Assembly: GCF_014596935.1 (NCBI RefSeq)
Contig: NZ_JACVXC010000005.1
Span: forward strand, 142,621-206,620
Direction of reading: 5' to 3'
DNA: 64,000 nt
Source: Aestuariibaculum suncheonense
Lineage (GTDB): Bacteria; Bacteroidota; Bacteroidia; Flavobacteriales; Flavobacteriaceae
Shown here: in pieces, positions 27,309 to 36,065 of the stretch
Numbering within the stretch: position 1 is the first letter of the stretch
Layout: every line of letters starts with the position of its first letter
Translations under genes and position numbers: made by a program
The notes under the pieces: generated by a model
Told to the model about the DNA's origin: nothing
Database searches by the model: none
The model's input: the letters and a program-made list of their open reading frames with translations, nothing else

Positions 27309-28649
27309 ATGAAAAAATATGTACTTTTTAGTGTATTGCTTTTTTTCTTGAGTTTTCATAATTTTTCTCAAAACAGGTTCGTTGTTCAAAACAAAAAACA
27401 ATCTGATAAAGTCAAATTTAAACTCATTAATAACTTAATTATTGTTCCTGTTGAAATAAATGGGGTGAGTTTGTCTTTCCTTTTAGACACTGGAGTAACC
27501 AAACCCATTCTGTTTAATTTTTTAAATGTTTCCGATTCTTTAAAAATTAAACATACCGATACTATTTATTTGAGAGGGCTCGGAGATGGCGAACGAATTA
27601 TGGCGCACCGCTCTTTAAATAATGTGTTTAAAATTGGAGATGCGGTTAAGTTGAATCAGGATTTATATGCGATTTACGATGCGAATTTAAATCTAGCTCC
27701 TAAGTTGGGAGTGCCGGTTCACGGCATCATCGGTTTCGATTTGCTTAGAGATTTGGTTGTAGAAGTAAACTATTCAAAAAAGGTTCTGAAACTCACCAGT
27801 CCGGAAACGTTTCACTATAAGTTATGCCGAAAATGTGAAGAATTCAATCTTGAATTTTATAATAACAAGCCCTATTTGAACGCCGTGGTAGATGTTCGTG
27901 AGCAAAAAATTCCCGTGAAATTATTAATTGATTCGGGAGGAAGTGATGCCTTGTGGTTGTTTGAGGATGAAGAGCGGGGAATAGCCTCTGGAGATTATTT
28001 TTTTTATGATTTTTTAGGTCATGGCCTAAGTGGAAGCGTGTATGGAAAACGATCGAAAATAGAGGCTCTATATTTAAAGCGTTTCGTTTTGAAAAATCCG
28101 AATGTAGCTTATCCCGATTCTTTGTTTATTACCCATGCCAAACAACATCGCGAACGTGCAGGAAGTTTGTCGGGAAATGTACTAATGCGCTTTAATGTGA
28201 TTTTTGATTATTCGAATGCCAAGGTAATTTTAAAAAAGAATGGCAATTTTAAAGATGAGTTTCAATATAATAAAAGTGGAATAGAGTTGGTTCACGATGG
28301 AATGCGGTTAGTTAGGGAGTCTAATAATCGATTTAGTTTTGATAACAACCAACAGAATAGAGATAGCGATTTAGAAGGAAAACAGATATTTTTTGAGCCT
28401 CATTATAAACTGGTGTTAAAACCTGTTTATACAATTGTGGAGCTTCGCGAGGAATCTCCGGCTCATATTGCCGGCTTACAAATTAATGATATTGTATTGT
28501 CAGTAAACGGAAAGCCTGCGAGTCACTTTACGCTTCAAAAAATTATGGAAATGTTTTATGACGATGCGGGAAAGCATATACGATTAAAGGTCGAGCGTCA
28601 GGGAGTAGAGCTGACTTATAATTTCCTCTTAGAAAATCCTTTGAAATAA
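27309..28649 (+). CDS. Secreted retropepsin-like aspartyl protease with PDZ domain
   Basis: A 446-residue exported protein. A signal peptide (1-21) is followed by two aspartyl-protease halves, each with a catalytic motif: SFLLDTGVTKPILF (about 58-70) and KLLIDSGGSDALWLF (about 207-220). Gly-rich flap segments (GVPVHGIIGFDLL and GSLSGNVLMRF) accompany them. A PDZ domain is at about 375-440 with REESPAHIAGLQINDIVLSV. It is probably periplasmic or outer-membrane associated. Substrates are unknown. Confidence 0.88.
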   Translation: MKKYVLFSVLLFFLSFHNFSQNRFVVQNKKQSDKVKFKLINNLIIVPVEINGVSLSFLLDTGVTKPILFNFLNVSDSLKIKHTDTIYLRGLGDGERIMAHRSLNNVFKIGDAVKLNQDLYAIYDANLNLAPKLGVPVHGIIGFDLLRDLVVEVNYSKKVLKLTSPETFHYKLCRKCEEFNLEFYNNKPYLNAVVDVREQKIPVKLLIDSGGSDALWLFEDEERGIASGDYFFYDFLGHGLSGSVYGKRSKIEALYLKRFVLKNPNVAYPDSLFITHAKQHRERAGSLSGNVLMRFNVIFDYSNAKVILKKNGNFKDEFQYNKSGIELVHDGMRLVRESNNRFSFDNNQQNRDSDLEGKQIFFEPHYKLVLKPVYTIVELREESPAHIAGLQINDIVLSVNGKPASHFTLQKIMEMFYDDAGKHIRLKVERQGVELTYNFLLENPLK

Positions 28650-28651
28650 AA

Positions 28652-28673
28652 AAGGCAGCGTTTACGCTGCCTT
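28652..28673. terminator. Bidirectional terminator between the protease and DUF1573 genes
   Basis: A 9-bp perfect stem, AAGGCAGCG and CGCTGCCTT, has a TTTA loop between two convergent genes. Confidence 0.75.
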
Positions 28674-28697
28674 AAGTATGTTTATATTCTGTAATTC

Positions 28698-29123
28698 TTA
28701 TTGTTCTACAATACTTTTTTTCTTTTCAAGCATTTTATCAGCCGATTTAGTGTCTACAACTTCCCCTTTAATTTTTAAGGCTATTGTAGGTGTTTCAGCA
28801 TTAGAAATCACAGTAATGGTTTTTCTAATTGGGTTTACACGATTCGTATCGTATTTAACTTCAATAACACCAGTTTTCCCTGGTAAAATTGGTCCGTCTG
28901 GTTTTTTAGGAATTGTACAACCACAGCTAGACGATACTTTAGAAATGATAAGTGGCGCATCACCAGTGTTTGTAAATTCGAACTCACGAACGCCGTTAGA
29001 TCCTTTTTCAATCGTTCCGTAGTCAATGGTTTCAGACTTAAATTCAATTTTAGCTTTTTTATCTTGTGCATTAATCGAAAAACTAATTAATCCGACAAAT
29101 AAAATGGTTAATAACTGTTTCAT
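28698..29123 (-). CDS. Secreted DUF1573 protein
   Basis: A 141-residue exported protein. After a signal peptide (1-19) comes one Ig-like DUF1573 domain with the family hallmarks DYGTIEKGSNGVREFEFTN, the SSCGCTIP Cys pair and ILPGKTGVIEVKYD. Such proteins are abundant in Bacteroidota; their function is not known, though the ASH-like beta-sandwich suggests adhesion or scaffolding at the cell surface. It is monocistronic with a well-formed promoter. Confidence 0.9.
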   Translation of the reverse strand: MKQLLTILFVGLISFSINAQDKKAKIEFKSETIDYGTIEKGSNGVREFEFTNTGDAPLIISKVSSSCGCTIPKKPDGPILPGKTGVIEVKYDTNRVNPIRKTITVISNAETPTIALKIKGEVVDTKSADKMLEKKKSIVEQ

Positions 29124-29217
29124 GGTTTATTATTTTATTGTTTTATATTCTTGTTTTACATCGGTTTAATGATGAAGTGTACTGTTTTCAGTGGCTAAAA
29201 AGCCTTAAAAACTTAAT

Positions 29218-29249
29218 CAAACATACTTACTTTTTAAATATTCTACAAA
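29218..29249 (-). promoter_or_regulatory. Promoter of the DUF1573 gene
   Basis: The minus strand has TTTG at 29249-29246, a 20-base spacer, and TATGTTTG at 29225-29218. This is a near-ideal Bacteroidota -33/-7 pair, about 95 bases before the ATG. The rest of the 309-base gap between this gene and valS is AT-rich; I see no gene in it, only the small inverted repeat AAAGTA/TACTTT near 29297-29312. Confidence 0.65.
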
Positions 29250-29394
29250 ATTTTTAGATGTTTTACACTAATGTTTTATTCAAATTACAATTAAAAGTAC
29301 GTAATACTTTTCATTAATTTTTTCGAATTTAGTTAAATTAAGTACTTCTGCTTCTTACTTCTCAATATAGCTTTCACAGAAAAAGAAATATAAG

Positions 29395-29402
29395 TACTTT
29401 TG
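29395..29402 (+). promoter_or_regulatory. -7 box of the valS promoter
   Basis: TACTTTTG matches TAnnTTTG, 31 bases before the valS ATG. It overlaps the TTG that would start a longer frame at 29400, so that upstream start is unlikely. Confidence 0.55.
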
Positions 29403-29432
29403 CACTTCAATATTCAAAAACTATTCCAAAGT

Positions 29433-32069
29433 ATGCAAATACCTTCAAAATATGAAGCCAGTCAGGTAGAAAGTAAGTGGTACGATTACTGGATGAAACA
29501 CAATTATTTTCATTCAGAACCCGATGAAAGAGAACCTTACACTATTGTAATTCCTCCACCTAACGTTACCGGAGTGTTACATATGGGGCACATGTTAAAT
29601 AACACAATTCAGGATGTGTTAATTCGTCGTGCACGTTTACAAGGTAAAAATGCGTGTTGGGTGCCGGGTACCGATCATGCGTCTATTGCAACTGAGGCAA
29701 AAGTTGTAGCGAAATTAAAAGAGCAGGGGATTGATAAAAACGATTTATCGCGTGATGAATTTTTAAAGCATGCCTGGGATTGGACCCACGAGTATGGTGG
29801 TGTAATTTTAGAGCAGCTTAAAAAATTAGGATGTTCTTGTGATTGGGACAGAACCAAGTTTACGATGGATGACGATATGTCTGAAGCGGTAATTAAAGTG
29901 TTTGTTGACCTTTATAATAAAGGTGTGATTTACCGCGGATATCGTATGGTAAACTGGGATCCGGAAGCAAAAACCACCTTGTCTGATGAAGAGGTAATCT
30001 ACGAAGAAAAGCAAGGGAATCTTTATTATTTAAACTATAAAATTGAAGGAAGTGACGATGTGTTAACCATCGCCACCACACGTCCTGAAACCATTTTTGG
30101 AGATACTGCAATTTGTATTAACCCAACCGATGAACGTTTTACACATCTAAAAGGTAAAAAGGCTATTGTGCCAATTTGTGGTCGTGTTATTCCAATTATT
30201 GAAGACGAGTATGTAGATGTTGAATTTGGTACCGGATGTTTAAAAGTAACACCGGCTCACGATGAAAACGATAAAGTTTTAGGTGATAAGCATAACCTTG
30301 AAGTGGTTGATATCTTCAATGATGATGCTTCTTTAAATAGCTATGGATTACATTATGAAGGTCAGGATCGTTTTGTGGTACGTAAGGCGATTGCTAAAGA
30401 ATTGGAAGATAGTGGTGTTTTAATTAAAACTGAAACACACGTAAATAAAGTAGGAACTTCTGAGCGTACTAAAGCTGTAATCGAGCCGCGTTTAAGCGAT
30501 CAGTGGTTCTTGAAAATGGACGAATTGGTAAAACCTGCTATTGAAGCGGTTTTAGGTGAAGGTTCTGAAATTCAATTATTTCCTAAAAAATTCGAAAATA
30601 CGTATCGTCACTGGATGGAAAACATCCGCGATTGGAATATTTCACGCCAGTTATTATGGGGACAACAAATTCCAGCCTATTATTATGGTAATGGAAAGGA
30701 AGATTTTGTAGTGGCTGAAACTTCAGAAGAAGCTTTGAAATTAGCTAAGGAAAAAACTGGAAATACCAATTTAAGAGCTGAAGATTTACGTCAGGAAACC
30801 GATGCCTTAGACACTTGGTTCTCTTCTTGGTTATGGCCAATGAGTGTATTTGATGGGATTCGTAATCCAGAAAACGCGGATATTAAATATTACTACCCAA
30901 CTAACGATTTAGTGACCGGACCAGATATTTTATTCTTCTGGGTAGCACGTATGATTATTGCAGGGTATGAATATAAAGGAGAGAGACCTTTCAATAATGT
31001 GTATTTAACCGGACTTGTTCGCGATAAGCAACGTCGTAAAATGAGTAAATCCTTAGGGAACTCGCCAGACGCTTTAAAACTTATTGAAGAGTACAGTGCC
31101 GATGGTGTTCGTGTGGGATTATTGTTGAGTAGTGCTGCGGGTAACGATTTATTGTTCGATGAAGCGTTGTGTCAGCAAGGAAAAGGTTTTGGAAACAAAA
31201 TATGGAACGCTTACCGTTTAATTGATGGTTGGGAAATTGATGAAACGATTTCGCAGCCAGAATCCAGTAAAATTGCTTTAGACTGGTATGCTTCTAAATT
31301 CCAAAAAGCTTTAACTGAAATCGAAGATCACTTTAGTAAATACCGTTTAAGCGATGCTTTGATGGCGATTTATAAATTAATAATGGATGATTTCTCAGGC
31401 TGGTTACTTGAAATAGTGAAGCCAGCATATCAAAAACCTGTTGATATTGAAACTTATAAAGGATTAATCGCAGCGTTTGAAGATAACTTGAAGATTTTAC
31501 ATCCGTTTATGCCATTCTTAACAGAAGATATCTGGCATTACATCGCCGAGCGCACGCCGGAGGAAGCCCTAATTGTGGCAAAATGGCCGGAAGCGAAACC
31601 CGTAAATGAAACCTTAATCACTGAGTTTGATTTTGCTTCAGAAGTGGTTTCAGGAATCAGAAATATTAGAAAAGAAAAGAATATAGCCTTTAAAGATGCT
31701 ATTGGTTTTTCAGTAATTAATAATGGAAATACCCCAACAACTTTCGATTCTATAATTCAGAAATTAGGAAACCTTGAAGCGATTGAATATGTTAAGGAAG
31801 CTGTTGATGGAGCTTTAACTTTCCGAGTAAAATCGAATGAATATTTTGTGCCTATGGCAGGAAGTATCGATGTAGAAGCGGAGATTAAAAAGTTAACCGA
31901 AGAGTTAAACTACACCGAAGGTTTCTTGAAATCGGTTCAAAAGAAATTGTCTAACGAGCGTTTTGTAAATGGTGCGCCAGAACAGGTAATTGCTAACGAA
32001 CGTAAAAAGGAAGCTGATGCTTTGGCTAAAATTGAAACTATTAAATCAAGTTTAGCGAGTTTAAGTTAA
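29433..32069 (+). CDS. valS: Valine--tRNA ligase
   Basis: An 878-residue class I synthetase. The HIGH-type motif is [13 protein letters not shown] (about 45-57); the CP1 editing domain spans about 200-360 with [13 protein letters not shown]; the KMSKS motif is KMSKSLGNS near 535. An anticodon-binding helical domain and a C-terminal coiled coil (about 810-878) follow. An upstream TTG at 29400 extends the frame, but the promoter box at 29395-29402 and the homology start ([20 protein letters not shown]) fix the ATG at 29433. No leader peptide or T-box is seen. Confidence 0.97.
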   Translation: MQIPSKYEASQVESKWYDYWMKHNYFHSEPDEREPYTIVIPPPNVTGVLHMGHMLNNTIQDVLIRRARLQGKNACWVPGTDHASIATEAKVVAKLKEQGIDKNDLSRDEFLKHAWDWTHEYGGVILEQLKKLGCSCDWDRTKFTMDDDMSEAVIKVFVDLYNKGVIYRGYRMVNWDPEAKTTLSDEEVIYEEKQGNLYYLNYKIEGSDDVLTIATTRPETIFGDTAICINPTDERFTHLKGKKAIVPICGRVIPIIEDEYVDVEFGTGCLKVTPAHDENDKVLGDKHNLEVVDIFNDDASLNSYGLHYEGQDRFVVRKAIAKELEDSGVLIKTETHVNKVGTSERTKAVIEPRLSDQWFLKMDELVKPAIEAVLGEGSEIQLFPKKFENTYRHWMENIRDWNISRQLLWGQQIPAYYYGNGKEDFVVAETSEEALKLAKEKTGNTNLRAEDLRQETDALDTWFSSWLWPMSVFDGIRNPENADIKYYYPTNDLVTGPDILFFWVARMIIAGYEYKGERPFNNVYLTGLVRDKQRRKMSKSLGNSPDALKLIEEYSADGVRVGLLLSSAAGNDLLFDEALCQQGKGFGNKIWNAYRLIDGWEIDETISQPESSKIALDWYASKFQKALTEIEDHFSKYRLSDALMAIYKLIMDDFSGWLLEIVKPAYQKPVDIETYKGLIAAFEDNLKILHPFMPFLTEDIWHYIAERTPEEALIVAKWPEAKPVNETLITEFDFASEVVSGIRNIRKEKNIAFKDAIGFSVINNGNTPTTFDSIIQKLGNLEAIEYVKEAVDGALTFRVKSNEYFVPMAGSIDVEAEIKKLTEELNYTEGFLKSVQKKLSNERFVNGAPEQVIANERKKEADALAKIETIKSSLASLS

Positions 32070-32092
32070 GGACGTATTTAATACATATATTA

Positions 32093-32124
32093 AAAGGCAC
32101 ATTGAAAAATGTGTCTTTTTTTTT
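32093..32124 (+). terminator. Terminator after valS
   Basis: The stem AAAGGCACATT with AATGTGTCTTT (one G-U pair) has the loop GAAA, a stable tetraloop. A run of T residues follows. Confidence 0.8.
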
Positions 32125-32126
32125 GT

Positions 32127-34478
32127 TTAAAAACGCATCCTGAAACTCACATTTGGTGTGATACCCAGCGAGAGATTTTCTACTCTGTTAACTGTGTTGT
32201 CATCATCTAAAGTATAGTAACTGTTAATAATGTTGGAACGATTTAAAAGATTCCAGATGGAAGCGCCAACTGTCGCTTTTACAGTATCTGAAATATTAAA
32301 CGAGTAGGTCGTCGAGCAGTCGGTTCGTAAATAATCTTTAAGGTTAGAACTATTCGGACTGGCGTAAGTAATAAAATCGTCGTTAGGGCTATCGTTAACA
32401 TCAGGTTCTGTAGTTGGTTTTCCTGAGTGCCAGTTAATCCCTAAAGCGAATTTAAAATTATGATTGGTATAAGCTCCGGCAAATGAAATGGCGTGTCTGA
32501 TATCGGTATTGTTAGGAAACGCTTTACCATTATTTAAACTATCGAAAGTATAGTTGTTTGTGCAGTACGAATAAGAAACCCATGAGCTTACGGTGTTTCC
32601 AAATTGCTTGTTGATTAGTAAATCCAGTCCTTTAATATCGTAGTTTCCAATAGCGTGTACAAACTGATACTGGTTTTGGAAACCTTGACTTCGAGTAGTG
32701 ATTCCATCTACTTTTTTTAAGTAGGCTTCTAAACTAATTAATAAATGATTTTTGTCGTAATGAATCCCGGTAGAAAGCTGTTTGCTCTTTAAAATAGGTA
32801 CAGGGTAAATGGTTTGGTTCTGCTTTTCAATAATCTCTGTATAATTGTTTGATAATACCCAGCGGCGTTTTTCAATCCCTAAAAAGTCATTTTGTAAATC
32901 GATGATTTGTGATGTACTTTGACTTTTTAATTCAGCCAATATTTCAAGTCGGAAGTTGTCTGAAAATCGTCGACTAAAGCTTAATCGTGGTTCAATTAAA
33001 ACCCTATCGAACTTAGGGAAATAATTTAAACGTGTTCCGAAATTAACCTTGGTTTTGGCATTATTAGACAGAAACTGAGTTTCGGCGTAAGTGGCATGTG
33101 TTCGAAGTACTTCTTTAATATAACTTCTAAAATACGGTCTGTTAATATCCTCCAAATTACTGATGCCGACTTCGGTAAATTGGTAGCCACTGTTGAATTT
33201 AAAGTGATAATTTGGACTATAATTAAGGTCGATTTTTGCTGTGCCATCATATACTTCATTTTCCTGAATAAGGCGTTGGTTGTTTGTAATGTTGAAATTG
33301 GTGGCATCTAAATCGTAGTTAGAGACATAGATTTGTGAGGTTGTCGATAGCTTTTCGTTCCAATCTCTGGTGAATGTAATGCTAGTCGCTAGATTTTCCT
33401 GTCTTAAATTACTATTTAAGGCTTCATTTTTATTGTTAACGGCCGATTGTTCGTCATAATTCAAGTAATTATTCACATTTAAAAAATGAAATCGAATTTT
33501 ATCTTTTTCAGTAATATCATACAGAAATTTTAAAGCGACATCGTAGAAATAAAATTTTTCATTTTGAGAAATGGAATTTGAGTTTTGGGTTTTTGTTAAA
33601 TCAGAATCCTGAAAGATGCGTTTAAAATACTGATTGTAAGTAGGTGTGGTGATTAGATCGGTTAGAGAACGTCTCGAAGAGAGTTGTAATTCTGTTTTTT
33701 TTGATAATGGTATTTTAGCAAAGCCGTCGGCGTTAATTAAATTAAATCCTACCCCGGCTTTAAATTCATTATCGATGTTATCAGGTAATTTCATGTCAAT
33801 TACACTCGAAATACCATCGCCGTATTTGGCACTGGTGCCGTTTTTGTACACGTTTATTTTTTCGGTAGTATAAGGGTTGAATGCAGAAATTAACCCGAAA
33901 AAATGTCCGGATTGATACATTTTGATGCCGTCCCAAAGGATGAGGTTTTGGTCGTGTGTACCCCCACGTACATTAATATTGGAAACGGTTTCATCGGTAC
34001 TCATAATTCCGGGTAATGCTTGAATGGTTTGTAAAACATCGGGTTCAATTAAACCAGGTAAAATACCGAAGGCTTCTGTATTAATGGTAATAGCACCATC
34101 GTTTAATTTGTTGATGCCGTTGGTCAGGTATTTCGAGACAATAACTTCATCAAGTCGTTGGGTTTTAAAAGCAGATTTTTCTGTTAAGATTTGTTCTTTT
34201 ATAACAACAAAACGGCTATCCAGAACTTCAAATTCCAGTTGGGTTTCCGAAGCTAAAAGCTCTAGAATTTCAGACAAAGTTAGATTGGTGTTAGGGAAAG
34301 CGGCTGTTTTGTTTTTTATTGTCACATCGGCATACGAAAAGCTAATGTTGTATTGGCTTTCAAGCGTTTTTAAAATTGAAATAAGCGATTGCTTTTCTTG
34401 ATGTGTTTGCCCGTTCAAGGGAGGAAACATCAAAAAACATATTCCGTAAATAATAGAAAAAATAAAATTTCTATTCAC
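32127..34478 (-). CDS. TonB-dependent outer-membrane receptor with STN domain (locus 1)
   Basis: A 783-residue receptor. The signal peptide (1-24) is followed by a short secretin/TonB N-terminal (STN) signalling domain (about 28-95: SLISILKTLESQYNISFSYA). The plug (about 130-230) has VLQTIQALPGI, NINVRGGTHDQN and GIKMYQSGHFFG, then a beta barrel ends in VSFRMRF. The STN domain marks a transducing receptor that signals to the FecR encoded just upstream. Its GTG start lies inside the end of fecR (8-base overlap). It closely resembles the receptor at 61231-63792 but lacks that protein's carboxypeptidase-regulatory-like module. The ligand is unknown. Confidence 0.92.
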   Translation of the reverse strand: MNRNFIFSIIYGICFLMFPPLNGQTHQEKQSLISILKTLESQYNISFSYADVTIKNKTAAFPNTNLTLSEILELLASETQLEFEVLDSRFVVIKEQILTEKSAFKTQRLDEVIVSKYLTNGINKLNDGAITINTEAFGILPGLIEPDVLQTIQALPGIMSTDETVSNINVRGGTHDQNLILWDGIKMYQSGHFFGLISAFNPYTTEKINVYKNGTSAKYGDGISSVIDMKLPDNIDNEFKAGVGFNLINADGFAKIPLSKKTELQLSSRRSLTDLITTPTYNQYFKRIFQDSDLTKTQNSNSISQNEKFYFYDVALKFLYDITEKDKIRFHFLNVNNYLNYDEQSAVNNKNEALNSNLRQENLATSITFTRDWNEKLSTTSQIYVSNYDLDATNFNITNNQRLIQENEVYDGTAKIDLNYSPNYHFKFNSGYQFTEVGISNLEDINRPYFRSYIKEVLRTHATYAETQFLSNNAKTKVNFGTRLNYFPKFDRVLIEPRLSFSRRFSDNFRLEILAELKSQSTSQIIDLQNDFLGIEKRRWVLSNNYTEIIEKQNQTIYPVPILKSKQLSTGIHYDKNHLLISLEAYLKKVDGITTRSQGFQNQYQFVHAIGNYDIKGLDLLINKQFGNTVSSWVSYSYCTNNYTFDSLNNGKAFPNNTDIRHAISFAGAYTNHNFKFALGINWHSGKPTTEPDVNDSPNDDFITYASPNSSNLKDYLRTDCSTTYSFNISDTVKATVGASIWNLLNRSNIINSYYTLDDDNTVNRVENLSLGITPNVSFRMRF

Positions 34479-35364
34479 CTTTTAATATTATGGCATCGTT
34501 TGTTTTACTATAGGTGATATGTAACGGTAGCGTAATAGACTTTAGTGCAAGTTCCAGATTATTGTGGGTGAAACTACCTGTAAACAGTTGATTTTTATCT
34601 ACGTTTATTAGTGTCGTATTAACGCCGTATTGTCTTTCGAATTCTGCAATCACTTGTTTATAAGGTAAACTTTTAAAGGAGCTTTCATTATTTAACCACG
34701 AAGGTTCTAGGTTATTTTCTTTTTCTTTAGCAATAAATTTCCCGTCTAGAATTAAAAAACTGTCGCCAGGTTTTAATTTAGTTTCTTGTGAGTTGTAAGT
34801 CACTCCAACTAAACCTTCGTAGCAAATAATTTCAAAAAATTGTTCACGTTGTTTCACGTTGAATTCTGTTCCATATACGGTGACCACACCGGTTTTGGTT
34901 TTTACCAGAAACGAAGACCCTTTTGAAACCTTAAAAAACGCTTCACCGGAAAGATTGACTTCCCGTTCTTTTTTCCAATCACTTTTATTAAAAATCAGGG
35001 TCGATTGCGCATTCAAGTTTACAATAGATTGGTCAGGGAGTTCTATAAGGCTTTTTTGAGCGACATCTGTTGAATATTTAGTGTCTAATGTGGTTGTGTA
35101 ATAATAGGGCCCAAATGAGATGACTAAAACGGCTGCAACACGGATAATGTTCTTTATCCAGGATGTTGAAGTCTTTTTAGATTTGATGGTGTTTAAAACC
35201 AGATCTAAAGCTTCAGCAGTATTGTATTCTTCAGATTTAAATGTCTCTAAAGCGTTATTCAACTGTATTAAATCATTGTAATCTTCAAGTTTTTTAAAAG
35301 CTTTAAGTTCTTCATGATTTAGCTCGTTCTTCAGCCATTTTAATATTAATTGTTCTCTTTCCAT
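34471..35364 (-). CDS. FecR-family anti-sigma/sigma regulator (locus 1)
   Basis: A 297-residue inner-membrane protein: cytoplasmic sigma-interacting part (1-68), one membrane helix (about 70-88), and a periplasmic FecR domain with LPDQSIVNLNAQSTL, VNLSGEAFFKVSKGSSFLV and VYGTEFNVKQR. A C-terminal DUF4974/STN-like domain follows (SLPYKQVIAEFERQYGV...GSFTHNNLELALKSI). It links the TonB receptor's STN domain to the ECF sigma factor. The putative ECF promoter lies directly upstream at 35382-35412. Confidence 0.93.
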   Translation of the reverse strand: MEREQLILKWLKNELNHEELKAFKKLEDYNDLIQLNNALETFKSEEYNTAEALDLVLNTIKSKKTSTSWIKNIIRVAAVLVISFGPYYYTTTLDTKYSTDVAQKSLIELPDQSIVNLNAQSTLIFNKSDWKKEREVNLSGEAFFKVSKGSSFLVKTKTGVVTVYGTEFNVKQREQFFEIICYEGLVGVTYNSQETKLKPGDSFLILDGKFIAKEKENNLEPSWLNNESSFKSLPYKQVIAEFERQYGVNTTLINVDKNQLFTGSFTHNNLELALKSITLPLHITYSKTNDAIILKGE

Positions 35365-35381
35365 AATTTCTAGTACACTTA

Positions 35382-35412
35382 TATAACAGGTGTCTATAAT
35401 TTTTTCCTACCC
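35382..35412 (-). promoter_or_regulatory. Putative ECF sigma promoter, copy 1 (fecR/TonB receptor, locus 1)
   Basis: On the minus strand, GGGTAGGA at 35412-35405, 16 bases, then TGTTATA at 35388-35382, 17 bases before the fecR ATG. It is one of five copies with the same spacing in this window. It lies between the sigma gene and fecR, so it drives the regulator and receptor but not the sigma gene. Confidence 0.75.
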
Positions 35413-35433
35413 ATAAGCTTTATTTTTTATAGG

Positions 35434-35949
35434 CTATAATTCTTTAATGTCTTTTTTTAGTTTTTCCAAAGCGCCATAAATACGTTTTTCAACGGCCTTG
35501 GTAGAAATATCTAAAAGTTCAGCAATTTCCTTAAAGCGTTTGCCTTCAACTCGATTCATTAAAAAAGCTTCGCGTTGAGCATCGGTTAAATTCGCCAGAG
35601 CTTGCTGGAGTTTTTTACGGTATTCGTTCTCCTGCATTAAAAACTCAGGATTTTCGTTGGTGTGGGTTTTGGGTTTTGTTTGCCTGTATTTTAAAATCAC
35701 TTTTTGGTGGGCCGCTTCGTTAAGCATTAAATTATTCGCTGTGGTAAAGACAAAACTTTTGGCTTTTTCGGGAGTCACTTTAGCGCAGTTTTCCCAAAGT
35801 TTGACAAAAGCTTCCTGCACCTTATCTTTAGGATTTAATTCTTCGCCAAATTTGTAGTATAAAAAGTTGTGTAAATCTTTAGCGTATTTATTAAAAATGG
35901 AAGAAAACAATCGTTCTTCGCAAATATTTTCCTGTATTGATTTTGGCAT
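35434..35949 (-). CDS. ECF-type RNA polymerase sigma factor, FecI-like (locus 1)
   Basis: A 171-residue sigma factor with region 2 (DKVQEAFVKLWENCAKVTPE, about 43-62, and AKSFVFTTANNLMLNE) and region 4 (DAQREAFLMNRVEGKRFKEI, then STKAVEKRIYGALEKLKKD). It is homologous along its length to the sigma factor at 59778-60293, for example in KLWENCAK against KIWENCSK and EIAELLDIS against EIAELLGVS. It heads the sigma-fecR-receptor operon and is divergent from a lipoprotein gene. It is predicted to read the GGGTAGG-type promoters. Confidence 0.92.
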   Translation of the reverse strand: MPKSIQENICEERLFSSIFNKYAKDLHNFLYYKFGEELNPKDKVQEAFVKLWENCAKVTPEKAKSFVFTTANNLMLNEAAHQKVILKYRQTKPKTHTNENPEFLMQENEYRKKLQQALANLTDAQREAFLMNRVEGKRFKEIAELLDISTKAVEKRIYGALEKLKKDIKEL

Positions 35950-35995
35950 AAATTCATGAGGTTGCAGAATCTAAAATATAAAAAAAGAATACACA

Positions 35996-36026
35996 GGGTA
36001 GGAATTTTTAAGGAGAACTTGTTCTA
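35996..36026 (+). promoter_or_regulatory. Putative ECF sigma promoter, copy 2 (lipoprotein, locus 1)
   Basis: GGGTAGGA at 35996-36003, 16 bases, then TGTTCTA at 36020-36026, 39 bases before the lipoprotein ATG. It has the same arrangement as the other copies, on the plus strand. Confidence 0.72.
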
Positions 36027-36065
36027 TAATCAAATACTAACAAAAAACCCAAAAATCAAAGGATT

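Noticed and set aside
29400-29432. Upstream TTG start for valS
   Set aside because: It overlaps a -7 promoter box and adds residues unlike other ValS proteins; the ATG at 29433 fits.
33747-33754. GGGTAGGA (minus strand) inside TonB receptor gene 1
   Set aside because: No TGT box follows at 16 bases and no gene starts there.
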